Shown here piece by piece: positions 36,384 to 46,158 of a stretch of 64,000 bases of DNA. Origin of the DNA: Polyangiaceae bacterium (GTDB taxonomy: Bacteria > Myxococcota_A > Polyangia > Polyangiales > Polyangiaceae). The stretch covers positions 1-64,000 of the forward strand of contig JAWKRG010000003.1 of assembly GCA_041389725.1 (NCBI GenBank). The letters run 5' to 3'. The position numbers and the translations under genes are program-made. The notes beneath the pieces were generated by a model. That model did not search any database. It had not been told where the DNA came from and saw only the letters and a program-made list of their open reading frames with translations. The first letter of the stretch is position 1; each line of letters begins with the position of its first letter.

Positions 36384-38104
36384 TGATCGACGACAATTAC
36401 TTTTGCAGTGCGTGTTGCCTCAGCAAAGCTTGCTACCAGCGTGCCGCATCTCAATTGCAGCCGCCAGCCCTGCTGCAATCGCGTCGACTTGTTGGCCGGC
36501 TGCCCGCGTTTGGCCGCCGTTTGGGCCGAATACCAGGGTTCGTGCGGCGCTGACTCGCCACTCGTGAGTACGCCGCTGTAGCGTTCGCAAGAGGCCCTCG
36601 GGGAACTCCCTGGCTTCTCCGACTGCAAGCGCCGAAGCAGCTCTTTGGCAGTGCGTTCGGGGTCAGCTTCGAGCCATGTTTGGATCATGGGCCAGACATG
36701 TTCGAGCGGATCAGTACGTGCGCCAGTGCCGCGGCGGACGCTTCTTCTTCGCGTGCGTTGGTCGGACTTCACCAGCGCGCCACGCGGTTTCAAGGCCGCA
36801 GAGAAAGCCTCAAGCTCAGAGTTGCTCGTGGGCGCAACGTGGATCCGCGTGCCCTCGGCTAGCGCAGCGAGCTCATGCTGGGCAGCGCGGATCTCGTCGA
36901 GCAGGCGTAGAGGATCCAACGCGGCCTGGGCAGCCTTCACGTTCCTTCGTCGCCGTCAATCCATTCCGATGCAACCAGGCGGGCACCGGGTGTTGCAGGC
37001 GGGTGATACCTCTTGATAATGCGCGCGCCGACTCGAGACTTCTCCGCGAGCTTGAACGACGGCTGGAAGAGGTTCACGAAGAGCCTCGACGCTGCATAAA
37101 GACGCCCCAGGGTCCGCGCGGCGACCAGTCCTTCAAGGCGACCGTAGCCAACCAAGCGGCGGACGATGGATCCGTTCTTTTGCTCCACCCATGCCTGGTC
37201 GTTCTTTCGGTAGGGTCGAGAGCGCGTAAGCTCGATGTTGTACTTTCTGCAGAAGGCGAGCAGCGCCTCGTTGATGAATTCGCTTCCGTTGTCGGTGTCG
37301 AGCGCGAGCAACGCAAACGGCATCGTCTCTCTCAGACGTTCAAGTGCCTCGATGATCAACGCGCTCTCCCGGACGACGATCGGCACGCACTCGGTCCAAG
37401 TGCTTGCTACGTCGGTCAGGACCAACGTGTTTACGAAGCTACCTTCGACGCTGCCTCCGCAATGGCAACGAGGTCAGCCTCCCATGCACCCGGCTTCGGA
37501 TCCGTCCAGTCTGCGCGCGTGCGAATCGGGATCCCAGTTCGCACTGCTGGTGTTGCTCGCTTTTGCTTGCGTCTACCCCGCGCTGTGGCCCTTGGCTCAG
37601 CGAGGAGCCGGTCGATGGTGGCGGCGCTGACGGCAAGAACGCGAGCGCGAACGTCCTCCGCGAGTTGCAGGTGACCGTGCTTCTCGAGAGCGACCACTAG
37701 CGTGGGCAACAGTGGGCGCAGCCGCTTGGCACACAGGCGATCCGAAGCCTCCCACAGCACCAGCAGAGCCTGGCGCACCGCCTCGTCGTACACTCGGGGC
37801 CGGGCTTTCCGAGCACGCTCCCGCTGACAACTCTCTTCGTTGAGCACGCGGATCGCGTGCTTGCGATGCCACCCCGTGACCGCGACAAATTCGTCCAAGA
37901 TGCGGCGCTTCTCCGTGTAGGTGCCGGTGCGGTACCTCTCGCCGACGGCCTTGACGAGCTCACGTCGCGCCCTGCCAGTAATCGCTCCCATTCGTTGCCT
38001 CCATGTTCGTGCTTGCCGGTAACAAGCTTTGTGAGGCAACAGGACGCCACCGGGAACAATCGACGTGAGTCAATGCGAAGTGCAAGAATAGTTGACGTTG
38101 ATCA
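36384..38104. mobile_element. Insertion sequence, 1721 bp, with imperfect terminal repeats
   Basis: The left end begins TGATCGACGACAATTACTTT and the right end, read inward from 38104, begins TGATCAACGTCAACTATTCT; the two match at about 19 of the first 24 bases including TTGCA further in. Flanked by a 6-bp duplication CATGAG. Contains one large minus-strand transposase region that is broken by frameshifts. By transposase type it resembles the elements with roughly 500-residue integrase-core proteins often filed as ISNCY; family assignment is tentative. Confidence 0.88.
36420..37991 (-). pseudogene. Integrase-core (DDE) transposase, frameshifted
   Basis: The N-terminal part starts MGAITGRARRELVKAVGERY and has the helical domain RRILDEFVAVTGWHRKHAIRV. 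The catalytic core then breaks near 37460 where DLVAIAEAAS should read DLVA(H)CGG, a one-base loss, and continues in another frame with VLTDVASTWTE, LDTDNGSEFIN and NDQAWVEQKNG (the D, D, E residues). A second shift near 36940 (DGDEGT-stop, then KAAQAALDPLRLLDEI) and a third near 36600 lead to a C-terminus at 36420. Three breaks make it inactive unless rescued in trans. Confidence 0.82.
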
Positions 38105-38110
38105 CATGAG
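38105..38110 (+). repeat. Target-site duplication, right copy
   Basis: CATGAG immediately right of the insertion sequence, the partner of the copy at 36378-36383. Confidence 0.85.
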
Positions 38111-40125
38111 TACGGGATTTTCGGCGGCAAGGCCGGCAGCTACGTCTTGTCGCTGTTGAGAGAACTGCGCTCGCCGGTCGTCACGACGCTACACACGATC
38201 TTGCCCGAGCCTAGCGCGGAGCAGCGACGAGTGATGGATCAGATCGCTGCCACGTCCGCACGCATGGTCGTGATGAGTCGGCATGGCTCCGAGCTGCTGA
38301 GCAGCATTCACGGAGTGGACCCCGAGAAGATCGACGTCATCCCGCATGGCATTCCGGACTTCCCCCACCGACAGCAGAGCAAACAGCTCCTTGGCTTGGC
38401 CGGAAAGCACGTGATCCTCACCTTTGGACTGCTGTCGCCCGACAAGGGTATCGAGTACATGATCGAAGCGTTGCCGAGGATCGCGGCGACACACCCCGAC
38501 GCGGTGTATGTGATCGTCGGGACGACGCACCCGCACGTGAAGCGGCGGCATGGCGAAGTGTACCGAGAGAGTCTGGCGTTCCTGGCGCAACGGCTAGGCG
38601 TGGAAGCCAACGTCGTGTTTCATGACCGCTTCGTCACGTTGGCCGAACTCGCCGAGTTCCTATCGGCGGCGGACGTCTACGTGACACCGTACCTCAATGC
38701 GGAACAGAGCACCTCGGGCACCCTGGCGTACGCCTTCGGTGCGGGAAAAGCCGTGGTTTCGACGGCGTATTGCCACGCAAAGGAGCTCCTGGACGACAGC
38801 CGCGGAGTGCTGGTCCCACGACGAGACTCGGCTGCCCTTGGCGACGCCATCGTGAGCTTGCTCGACGATCCCGCACGACGCGAGCGCCTCGGCGCCAACG
38901 CCGCCGCGCATGCCAAGGAAATGGCCTGGCCCGCAGTCGCACGACGCTACGCAGAGAGCTTCGAGCGTGCGAAGCGCGAGCACTCGACACGTCGCCGGAC
39001 AGCCTTCGAAGCCAAGTCGCTGGCCCAGCGTCCTCTCGAGCTCCCCACCGCCAACTACGCACATCTGCGACTGATGACAGACGATACTGGTCTTCTGCAG
39101 CATGCGAAGTTTTCCATTCCGCGCTACGAGGACGGTTACTGCCTGGATGACAATGCCCGGGCGCTGCTGCTGATGGCGCTCCTAGAGGACGCCGGCGCAG
39201 AGGATCCCGCAGCGGTACGGACAATGGCCTCGCGCTACTTGAGCTTCGTCAGTCATGCGTTCGATGAGCGCGCCGGCCACTTCAGAAACTTCATGAGCTT
39301 CGGTCGGCGTTGGACCGAGCACCAGGGCTCGGAAGATAGCCAAGGGCGCGCGTTGTGGGCGCTGGGCGCGATGGTGGGTCGCGCGCAGGATCCGGGGCGT
39401 GAAAGCTTGAGTGGACACCTGTTTCACGCGGCTCTGCCCGTGGCGTCCAGCCTAGAGAGTCCTCGGGGACGGGCGTTCGCCCTGCTGGGTATCAGCGAGT
39501 ACCTGCGTGCCTTCAAGGGGGACAGCAGTGTAGAGGCGGTAGGTCGGTCCCTCGCCGATCGATTGCTCGTCGCTTTCGATGCTCATTCCCGTGCCGACTG
39601 GCTCTGGTGTGAGGAACAGCTCACCTACGACAACGCACGACTTCCGCAGGCGCTCATCGCCTTCGGCGCCCTCGTTTCTTGCTCGAGGATGACAGGCAGA
39701 GGGCTTGCGGCTCTGGACTGGCTGGCGCGCATGCAGACCTCGGACGATGACGAGTTCACGCCGATCGGCTCGGACGGATTCTACCGACGAGGAGGCGTGC
39801 GCCCATACTTCGACCAACAACCGCTCGAGGCGTGCGCCACGATCTCGGCCTGCCACGACGCTTGGAAGGTAACCGGAAAGGAGCGATGGGCGAGAGAGAT
39901 GCGCCGCGCGTTTGGCTGGTTCTTGGGTCAGAACGCGCTCCAAGCGTCGCTCTATGACCCCTCCACTGGCGGCTGTCGCGACGGACTTCATGCCCAGAGC
40001 GTCAATGAGAACCAAGGCGCCGAGTCTACGCTCTCGTTTCTGCTCTCTCTGACGGAGCTACGCATGTTCGAGAGCGAAGTGTGTGTCCCGCCGGCGGAAT
40101 CGCCCGAGGCGGAGCGCGGCGCTGG

Positions 40126-41175
40126 ATGACGACCCGTGCCGCGACGACGCGTCTTCGCGTCGGGATGCTTGCGCCCATCTCATGGCGCGTCCCCCCGAGG
40201 CACTATGGGCCCTGGGAGCTGTTCGTCTCGCTTTTGACCGAGGGCCTCGTCGAGCGCGGCGTAGACGTGACGCTCTTCGCAACGAGTGACTCGGTCACGA
40301 GCGCTCGTCTGGTGGGGACGGCTCCCACGGGCTACTCCGAAGATCCGTCCCTCGACAGCAAAGTCTTGGAATGCCTCCACATCTCCGCGCTGTTCGAACG
40401 GGCGGGTGACTTCGACGTGATTCACAACAGTTTCGATTTCTTGCCGCTCAGCTACAGCGGCCTCGTTCGCACGCCCGTCGTCACCACCATTCACGGCTTC
40501 TCGTCGCCGGACATTCTTCCCGTGTACCAGAAGTACAATCGGCACGGTCACTACGTGGCCATCAGCGACGCGGACCGGCACCCATCGCTCGACTATGTCG
40601 CGACGATTCACCACGGTATCGACATGGGTCAGTTCCCGCTCGGGACCTTGGAGCGAAAGTATCTGCTCTTCTTTGGCAGAATCCATCCGGACAAGGGCAC
40701 GGCCGAAGCGATCGAAGTCGCGCACCGTGCCGAGCTTCCCTTGGTCATCTGCGGCATTGTTCAAGACCGCACCTACTTCGAACGACGCGTGCAACCTCAC
40801 ATCGATGGTACCCGCGTGCAGTTTCTCGGCGCCGTTGGTGGCAGGCGGCGCGCGCGGATTCTGGGGCGTGCGCGAGCGCTTTTGCACTTGATCGATTTCG
40901 ACGAGCCCTTCGGCTTCAGCGTAGTGGAAGCACTAGCGTGCGGGACGCCCGTCATCGCCTACCGACGGGGATCCATGCCCGAGATCCTAGAGCACGGCCG
41001 AAACGGCTTTCTGGTCGACTCCCTGGACGGCGCCGCGACCGCCGTAAACGCAGCAGCGCGCCTCGATGCACCCGAGGTTCGCGCCACAGTGGAGGAAAGG
41101 TTCGACGTTGGGCGCATGGTGGAGTCGTACTTGGACGTGTACCGCGCTGTACTCGAGCACGACGTGGCGACGTGA
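40126..41175 (+). CDS. GT4-family glycosyltransferase
   Basis: A 349-residue GT-B glycosyltransferase. The start (MTTRAATTRLRVGMLAP) overlaps the stop of the split upstream transferase (ATGA). N-terminal acceptor side: GMLAPISWRVPPRHYGPWEL; C-terminal donor side: LLFFGRIHPDKGTAEAIEVA and EPFGFSVVEALACGTPV, carrying the E-x7-E motif of retaining GT4 enzymes. Cytoplasmic. Donor and acceptor unknown; the neighbouring GH130-like gene makes a mannose-type sugar plausible. Coupled by GTGA to the next gene. Confidence 0.9.
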   Translation: MTTRAATTRLRVGMLAPISWRVPPRHYGPWELFVSLLTEGLVERGVDVTLFATSDSVTSARLVGTAPTGYSEDPSLDSKVLECLHISALFERAGDFDVIHNSFDFLPLSYSGLVRTPVVTTIHGFSSPDILPVYQKYNRHGHYVAISDADRHPSLDYVATIHHGIDMGQFPLGTLERKYLLFFGRIHPDKGTAEAIEVAHRAELPLVICGIVQDRTYFERRVQPHIDGTRVQFLGAVGGRRRARILGRARALLHLIDFDEPFGFSVVEALACGTPVIAYRRGSMPEILEHGRNGFLVDSLDGAATAVNAAARLDAPEVRATVEERFDVGRMVESYLDVYRAVLEHDVAT

Positions 41176-42410
41176 ATACGCCCTTCGCTCCCTTTCGAGT
41201 CGGTCTGAACTACTGGCCTTCGCGCACGGCCATGGCGTGGTGGCAGCGGTTCCAGGCGAGCGAAGTTGCGGCGGATTTCGCTGGGATCGCAGCCGCAGGC
41301 TTCGACTCCGTTCGACTCTTCTTGACCTGGGAGAGCTTCCAGCCGCGGCCCGATGAAGTGAGCACCGCGATGGTGGACAGATTGGTGTCAACGCTGGAGA
41401 TCGCCGAGAAGGCGGGACTGCGCATCATGCCAACGCTCTTCACGGGCCACATGAGCGGCGCCAATTGGATCCCGCCTTGGGCACTCGGCGGCGCCGATGG
41501 CGATGCTCGATTTCGCGTGATCTCTGGCGCTCGCGTGGTCGACGCCGGGATCCGCAACTGGTACTCCGACGTGCACGTGGCACGCGCGCAGGCACGGCTA
41601 GCGGACGCGCTTGCGCGGGCCCTGGCAGGTCACCCCGCGCTCTGGGCCTGGGACCTCGGCAACGAAGCGTCCAACTGCGTGCGTCCAGCCACACGCTTGC
41701 ACGCGACGGATTGGCTGCGAAGGATCGGGGACGCGCTCCGCGAAGCGGATCCAGGCGTGCTCCTCACCATCGGACTTCACAGCGAAGATCTGGAGCAAGA
41801 TCGCATGCTAGGACCCGCACAAGCAGCGGAGGTTGCGGACTTCGTGACCATGCACGGCTACCCGGGCTACGTGAAGTGGGCACGCGACCCAACCGATCAT
41901 GCGCTGCTGCCCTTCTTGGTTCACATCACGCGCTGGCTCGCGGGGGGTCTGCCGGTGTTGTTCAGCGAGTTCGGTGTCCCGACTCGTCGCGCGAGCGATC
42001 CGATGAGCGCACGCGCGCTGACACGGCAAGGCGTGCCGCTAGTTGAGGAGGTAGCGGCGGCCGAGTACATCGGTAACGCGCTTCGTGGTCTCCATGGGGC
42101 CGGCGCGACGGGTGCGATGGTCTGGTGTCACGCCGACTACGCCGAGCAGACGTGGACGTCGCCTCCGCTCGATCTGGCGGTTCATGAGCGCGTGTTCGGG
42201 CAGTGGCGCACGGACGGAAGCGCAAAGCCTTCCCTGGCAGTGATCAGTGCCTTTGCACGTGAGCGCCAGCGAGCGGTGGCCGCTGCTGGCGCCGACTGGA
42301 TCGACATCGAAAGAGGGGAATTCGAAGCCGCACCCGGCTCGAACCTCCCCCGCCTCTATGAGCGCTATCTCGCGACGGAGGCGTCAGCCGCGAGTCAGCT
42401 CGACGAGTAG
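41172..42410 (+). CDS. GH5-like glycoside hydrolase (cellulase/mannanase superfamily)
   Basis: A 412-residue TIM-barrel hydrolase starting at a GTG that overlaps the upstream stop. The acid/base is Glu165 (WAWDLGNEAS) and the nucleophile Glu266 (VLFSEFGVP), the clan GH-A pair. YWPSRTAMAWW near the N-terminus and GYPGYVKWA form the likely substrate cleft. No signal peptide is seen, so it may act in the cytoplasm on an intracellular oligosaccharide or on the product of the adjacent transferases. Last 27 bases overlap the convergent GH130-like gene. Confidence 0.85.
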   Translation: MNTPFAPFRVGLNYWPSRTAMAWWQRFQASEVAADFAGIAAAGFDSVRLFLTWESFQPRPDEVSTAMVDRLVSTLEIAEKAGLRIMPTLFTGHMSGANWIPPWALGGADGDARFRVISGARVVDAGIRNWYSDVHVARAQARLADALARALAGHPALWAWDLGNEASNCVRPATRLHATDWLRRIGDALREADPGVLLTIGLHSEDLEQDRMLGPAQAAEVADFVTMHGYPGYVKWARDPTDHALLPFLVHITRWLAGGLPVLFSEFGVPTRRASDPMSARALTRQGVPLVEEVAAAEYIGNALRGLHGAGATGAMVWCHADYAEQTWTSPPLDLAVHERVFGQWRTDGSAKPSLAVISAFARERQRAVAAAGADWIDIERGEFEAAPGSNLPRLYERYLATEASAASQLDE

Positions 42411-43856
42411 GTCGTCGAGGCGAAGCGTGGCGATTCGAGCCCCAGTGTCCGAGAATCCGTAGGGAAGCACCAACCGTTCACCGACGATCATGCTGCCGCA
42501 GGAGTACACGACGTTCGGGACGTAGCCGTCTCGCTCCGCCTCGATGGGTGCGAGCAACGGCTCCTCGAGGCGACCGAGCACTCGGGCGGGGTCGTGTAGG
42601 TCCAGCAGGCTCGCTCCCAAGCAGTATTGTCGCATTGGGCCGACTCCGTGCGTGATGACGAGCCACCCCGCTTCGGTCTCGATCGGCGAACCGCAGTTGC
42701 CGATCTGGGTCAACTCCCACGGCGCTCGAGGCGTCTGCAGCAACTCCGACTCGTGCCAGAAACGAACGTCATCGGAACGAATAAGGTAGTTGTTCTCGTT
42801 GTCGAGGCGCGCCAGTGCCAGGAAGCGTCCGGAGATCTTACGCGGGAACAGCGCGATTCCCTTGTTGGCCGCGGCTGGGCCATTGAGCGTGGCAACCCGA
42901 AAAGTGGCGAAATCGCGGGTCTCGATCAACTGAGGGAGGACCTCGTAGCCATCGAAGGCGGTGTAGGGTGCGAAGTAGGTCACATCACCGTCTTCATAGG
43001 CAAACTGAACGAAGCGGGCGTCTTCGATGCCCTGACTCTCGGTGGGGCCTGCGGGAAAGAGCACACGCTGCGAAATGTCGGAATCCGCATCGAACCAACT
43101 TTCGTAGTTGGACGCTGCCAACCAGTGGATGGTGCGAACTGCCTGTGTCACCCCCTCGTCGCTTGCCGCGGACCGTTCGACCTCGCGCAGCCTCGCCTCC
43201 AGCTCCGTCATCTGGAAGTGCTCCGGCAGCGAATCGAGCACGAGCGCAGCGGTCTTGTTGAAGGAATGCAACTCGACCAATTTCGCGCGAAAGACCGCCT
43301 TTTCGTAGCGAGGTGGCTGCCGACGGGCCGTCATCGCGAAAGGCGTGGCGTCATCGAGCGCGACTTGCCCCCGCTCGTCTACAGTGCCCGACCGAAACTG
43401 AATCGACGAAACGTGCCCCTCCCCGATGGCGCGCAGGCTCATGATGAACCGCACCGCGCCGGGCGGAACGCCGCGTTGGCTGGGAGCGGGAACCATGGAT
43501 GGGTTGCTGAGCGCCGCGGCGCCGAGGGAATACTCGTGCGTAAAGTAGGCACCGATCAGGCAGCGGCGCTCGCTCGAGAGGGAATCCGGCCATTCGATGT
43601 CGTGAACGACGACAGCGAAGTTGCGCTCCAACACGGTTCTGATGTCCGGGTGCCGAAGCGAGAACTGATCGCAAGTCGACTGGAGCGTGGCTACTACCTG
43701 GGGCTCAGGCAGCGCAAGAATTCGCTCCAGCACGCGCTGCGTGCGGGTGCGTCCGTCCGGGCTCGTGTCGCCGCCCGGGATGAATTGCCTGGTAATGGTG
43801 CGCCCGGGATCGGGGAACAGGCGAACGTCGGTCCGAACCACTGGGACGGGGGACAT
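42384..43856 (-). CDS. GH130-like glycoside phosphorylase
   Basis: A 490-residue protein with the five-bladed propeller layout of GH130 (formerly DUF377): FNKTAALVLDSLPEHFQMTE, GIEDARFVQF, NKGIALFPRKISGRFLALAR, GNCGSPIETEAGWLVITHGV, and VPNVVYSCGSMIVGERLVLP. GH130 enzymes are mannoside phosphorylases or hydrolases, so it could degrade or remodel a beta-mannoside made by the neighbouring transferases. Longer at the N-terminus than typical GH130 (about 350 residues). Cytoplasmic. Confidence 0.85.
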   Translation of the reverse strand: MSPVPVVRTDVRLFPDPGRTITRQFIPGGDTSPDGRTRTQRVLERILALPEPQVVATLQSTCDQFSLRHPDIRTVLERNFAVVVHDIEWPDSLSSERRCLIGAYFTHEYSLGAAALSNPSMVPAPSQRGVPPGAVRFIMSLRAIGEGHVSSIQFRSGTVDERGQVALDDATPFAMTARRQPPRYEKAVFRAKLVELHSFNKTAALVLDSLPEHFQMTELEARLREVERSAASDEGVTQAVRTIHWLAASNYESWFDADSDISQRVLFPAGPTESQGIEDARFVQFAYEDGDVTYFAPYTAFDGYEVLPQLIETRDFATFRVATLNGPAAANKGIALFPRKISGRFLALARLDNENNYLIRSDDVRFWHESELLQTPRAPWELTQIGNCGSPIETEAGWLVITHGVGPMRQYCLGASLLDLHDPARVLGRLEEPLLAPIEAERDGYVPNVVYSCGSMIVGERLVLPYGFSDTGARIATLRLDDLLVELTRG

Positions 43857-43926
43857 GCACCACTTCTAACACGTTTGTCGAGTGCAACTGTCCCCATCGC
43901 CGACGCCGACGATGTCGAGCGCGGGG

Positions 43927-45699
43927 TCAGGGTGTCGCCTCGCTCGACGCGGCTGCAGGCGCCAGCAGGTCGAGCCGGGCGCGCTGCGCTTCAGCTGCCG
44001 CCCAGGGAGCAACGGCGAGTCTTTCGGCGAGATCTGCCACTTCGGCATGGAATCGGGCCTCCTGGGCTCGTCGTCGCGCAAGAACCGGGTCGGTGACGGT
44101 GAGTGGCAAGAGGCTCTGATTGATGACCCAAGCGAAGGGTCGGATCTCCGCGCGCAGCAGATCTCGCTGCAGCGCTGCGGCTTCGTGCACAGGCGTTGCC
44201 TCGGGCAGGGTGACGAGAAGGATCTTGGTGAACGTCGCGTCGCGCAGACGAGGCAAGAGACGCCGCACCTCTTCTGGAGCCGCACCCGCCGTGCGCAGCA
44301 CGTCACGGTGATAGGATTCGGCTGCGTCGAGCAGCAGCAGGGTGTGGCCAGTTGGCGCGGTATCGATGACCACGAAGCCGCGTTCGCCCTCGTCCACGAT
44401 ACGGGCGAAGGCTCGAAAGACGGCGATTTCCTCGGTGCAGGGACTGCGCAGATCTTCTTCCAGCAGCGCGCGCCCAGCCGCATCGAGGTTCGCCCCAGCC
44501 GTGCGCATCACTTCGTCGGAGTAGAGGCGCGTCTCGACAGCCGGATCGATCCGGCTGACGCGAATGCTACTTTCCGCGTCGCCGAGTGCATCCGCGACAT
44601 GCGCGGCTGGATCCGTCGTCGTCAGGTGAACCAAGTGTCCGCGCCGCGCCAACTCGATGGCGACGTTCACGGCTACGGTGGTCTTGCCCACGCCGCCTTT
44701 GCCCATCGTCATGATCACGCCGTGGCCATTCGCTTCCAAGGCAGGGAGCAACTCCGTGAGTCCCGCGGTGCTCGGCGCGGGCGCTACCGAGGGTTCCGTC
44801 GAGTCGACCCGAACTCGCTCCGGCGCGGCGAGCGCACGCAGAGCCGCAATGCCCACCAGGCCGAAGGGCAGTAGGGGCAGCTCGCTGCGCGGCAAGCCGC
44901 GAAGCCCGGCGGGCATGCCGGTCAGGGCGTCGGAACCTCGCAGCTCCATCGCGCGAGCAACTGCGTCCGTCGCGTCCGCCGCGCGGAAGATGCCGTTGAT
45001 GACCAATTCTTGTCGCTTCACCCCCAGCTCGGCCAGCTCGAGGCGCGTCCGTTCTGCTTCTCGCAGGGACGCAACGTCCGCGCGCGCAACCAAGACGAGG
45101 GCGGTTCGCGCCCCATCGACGAGCGCGTTGCGCGACCCCTCATACAGCGCCTGCTGCGCCTTCAATCCCGCGAGGGGCCCGAGACAAGACGTGCCGCCGA
45201 CGTTCGTCTCCAAAAAGCCGGTCCAGGCGGCTGGCAACTGCAAGAGCCGAAGGGTGTGCCCCGTCGGCGCCGTATCGAACACGACGTGGTCGTAGGCCGT
45301 CGTCGCCTGCTCATCACCGAGCAACTTGGAGAACTCGTCGAAGGCCGCGATCTCCACGGTGCACGCACCCGAGAGCTGTTCTTCGATGCTGCGAACGGCG
45401 GCATCCGGCAATACGCCGCGGTAGGGGCCAACCACGCGCTCTCGGTAGGCAAGGGCTGCAGCCTCCGGATCGATGTTCAGAGCGAAGAGACGCTCCACGC
45501 CGGCGACGGGCCGGGCCTCGTTGCCGAGCGAGGTCTCGAGCACTTCGTCCAGATTGGAGGCCGGGTCCGTGCTGACGAGCAGTACCGACCGCCCCTGCTC
45601 AGCAAGGGCGACGGCGGTTGCGCTCGCAACGCTGGTCTTGCCGACGCCGCCCTTGCCCGTGAAGAACAGATTACGCGTAGCGCGCTGGATGAAGTCCAT
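43927..45699 (-). CDS. arsA: Arsenite-stimulated ATPase
   Basis: A 590-residue duplicated ATPase that energises an arsenite pump. P-loops lie at residues 15-22 and 333-340 (GKGGVGKT), signature DTAPTGHT in each half. The arsenite-binding cysteines Cys113, Cys172 and Cys421 match positions 113, 172 and 422 of the plasmid R773 protein, so metalloid activation is probably intact. 12 bp downstream of arsD. No arsB, acr3 or arsC occurs in the window. Confidence 0.94.
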   Translation of the reverse strand: MDFIQRATRNLFFTGKGGVGKTSVASATAVALAEQGRSVLLVSTDPASNLDEVLETSLGNEARPVAGVERLFALNIDPEAAALAYRERVVGPYRGVLPDAAVRSIEEQLSGACTVEIAAFDEFSKLLGDEQATTAYDHVVFDTAPTGHTLRLLQLPAAWTGFLETNVGGTSCLGPLAGLKAQQALYEGSRNALVDGARTALVLVARADVASLREAERTRLELAELGVKRQELVINGIFRAADATDAVARAMELRGSDALTGMPAGLRGLPRSELPLLPFGLVGIAALRALAAPERVRVDSTEPSVAPAPSTAGLTELLPALEANGHGVIMTMGKGGVGKTTVAVNVAIELARRGHLVHLTTTDPAAHVADALGDAESSIRVSRIDPAVETRLYSDEVMRTAGANLDAAGRALLEEDLRSPCTEEIAVFRAFARIVDEGERGFVVIDTAPTGHTLLLLDAAESYHRDVLRTAGAAPEEVRRLLPRLRDATFTKILLVTLPEATPVHEAAALQRDLLRAEIRPFAWVINQSLLPLTVTDPVLARRRAQEARFHAEVADLAERLAVAPWAAAEAQRARLDLLAPAAASSEATP

Positions 45700-45711
45700 C
45701 TCGCCCGTGCT

Positions 45712-46101
45712 TCAGCAGCAACCGGACTTCGGCTTGTCCCCCGCGCTCGGGCCGCAGCATCCGCTCGACACGGCAGGCGCAGCCTCGGTCTTGCGCACTA
45801 CGACCCCGGCCAGCGCGGCGAGCGTCTCACGTGACGGGTACGAGCCCTCCACCGCGATGCGATCGCCAACGAGTACCAGCGGCAGCACGTCGGTCCCGCG
45901 CGCCAGGGCCTCCCTCACTACCGCCGTCTCGGCGAAAGCCGCAGGCTGCTGGGAAAGATTGAAGCGCTCCACCTTCACCCCTTGCTTCTGAAGCCAGTCC
46001 ACGTCGGCTGCAAAGCGGGCGAGCTCCGGATCCACACTCGGACCGCACACACCAGTGGAGCAACACAAGGCCGGGTCGAAAACGCGAAGGGTCACGGACA
46101 T
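45712..46101 (-). CDS. arsD: Arsenite metallochaperone
   Basis: A 129-residue ArsD. The essential site is Cys13, Cys14, Cys19 (ALCCSTGVC), one residue offset from R773 ArsD (12, 13, 18); vicinal pairs Cys115-116 and Cys128-129 at the C-terminus are also present. It hands As(III)/Sb(III) to ArsA. First gene of arsDA; no arsR-type repressor adjoins it, and ArsD itself is a weak repressor in other systems. Divergent from the beta-propeller lipoprotein. Confidence 0.93.
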   Translation of the reverse strand: MSVTLRVFDPALCCSTGVCGPSVDPELARFAADVDWLQKQGVKVERFNLSQQPAAFAETAVVREALARGTDVLPLVLVGDRIAVEGSYPSRETLAALAGVVVRKTEAAPAVSSGCCGPSAGDKPKSGCC

Positions 46102-46158
46102 GGTGATCTCCTACCACACTCGAGCACCGACGGCCGTCGAACCGTGTAACATTCTCGT

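Larger units (their letters stand above)
36102..40129 (+). pseudogene. Glycosyltransferase with C-terminal alpha/alpha-barrel domain, split by an insertion sequence
   Basis: Two pieces of one gene: codons 1-94 at 36102-36383 and the rest at 38111-40129, in the same frame once the insertion and one copy of CATGAG are removed; the junction reads ...VLSLQHE-YGIFGGKAGSYVL. The intact protein would be about 766 residues: a GT4-type transferase (VVFVGNHLPRRCGIATFTSD; VILTFGLLSPDKGIEYMIEA; VVSTAYCHAKELL) followed by a helical domain resembling (alpha/alpha)6 glycosidases (YEDGYCLDDNARALLLMALL; YDNARLPQALIAF). Upstream of two coupled sugar genes. The 289 bp before the start hold no gene. The 3' part could still be made from an internal start at 38147, without the N-terminal GT half. 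Confidence 0.88.

Noticed and set aside
37400..37480. Programmed ribosomal frameshift in the transposase
   Set aside because: No slippery heptamer is evident and at least two further breaks occur downstream, so decay is simpler.
42627..44096. 489-codon plus-strand open frame opposite the GH130-like gene
   Set aside because: Antisense shadow; the GH130 motifs are on the other strand.
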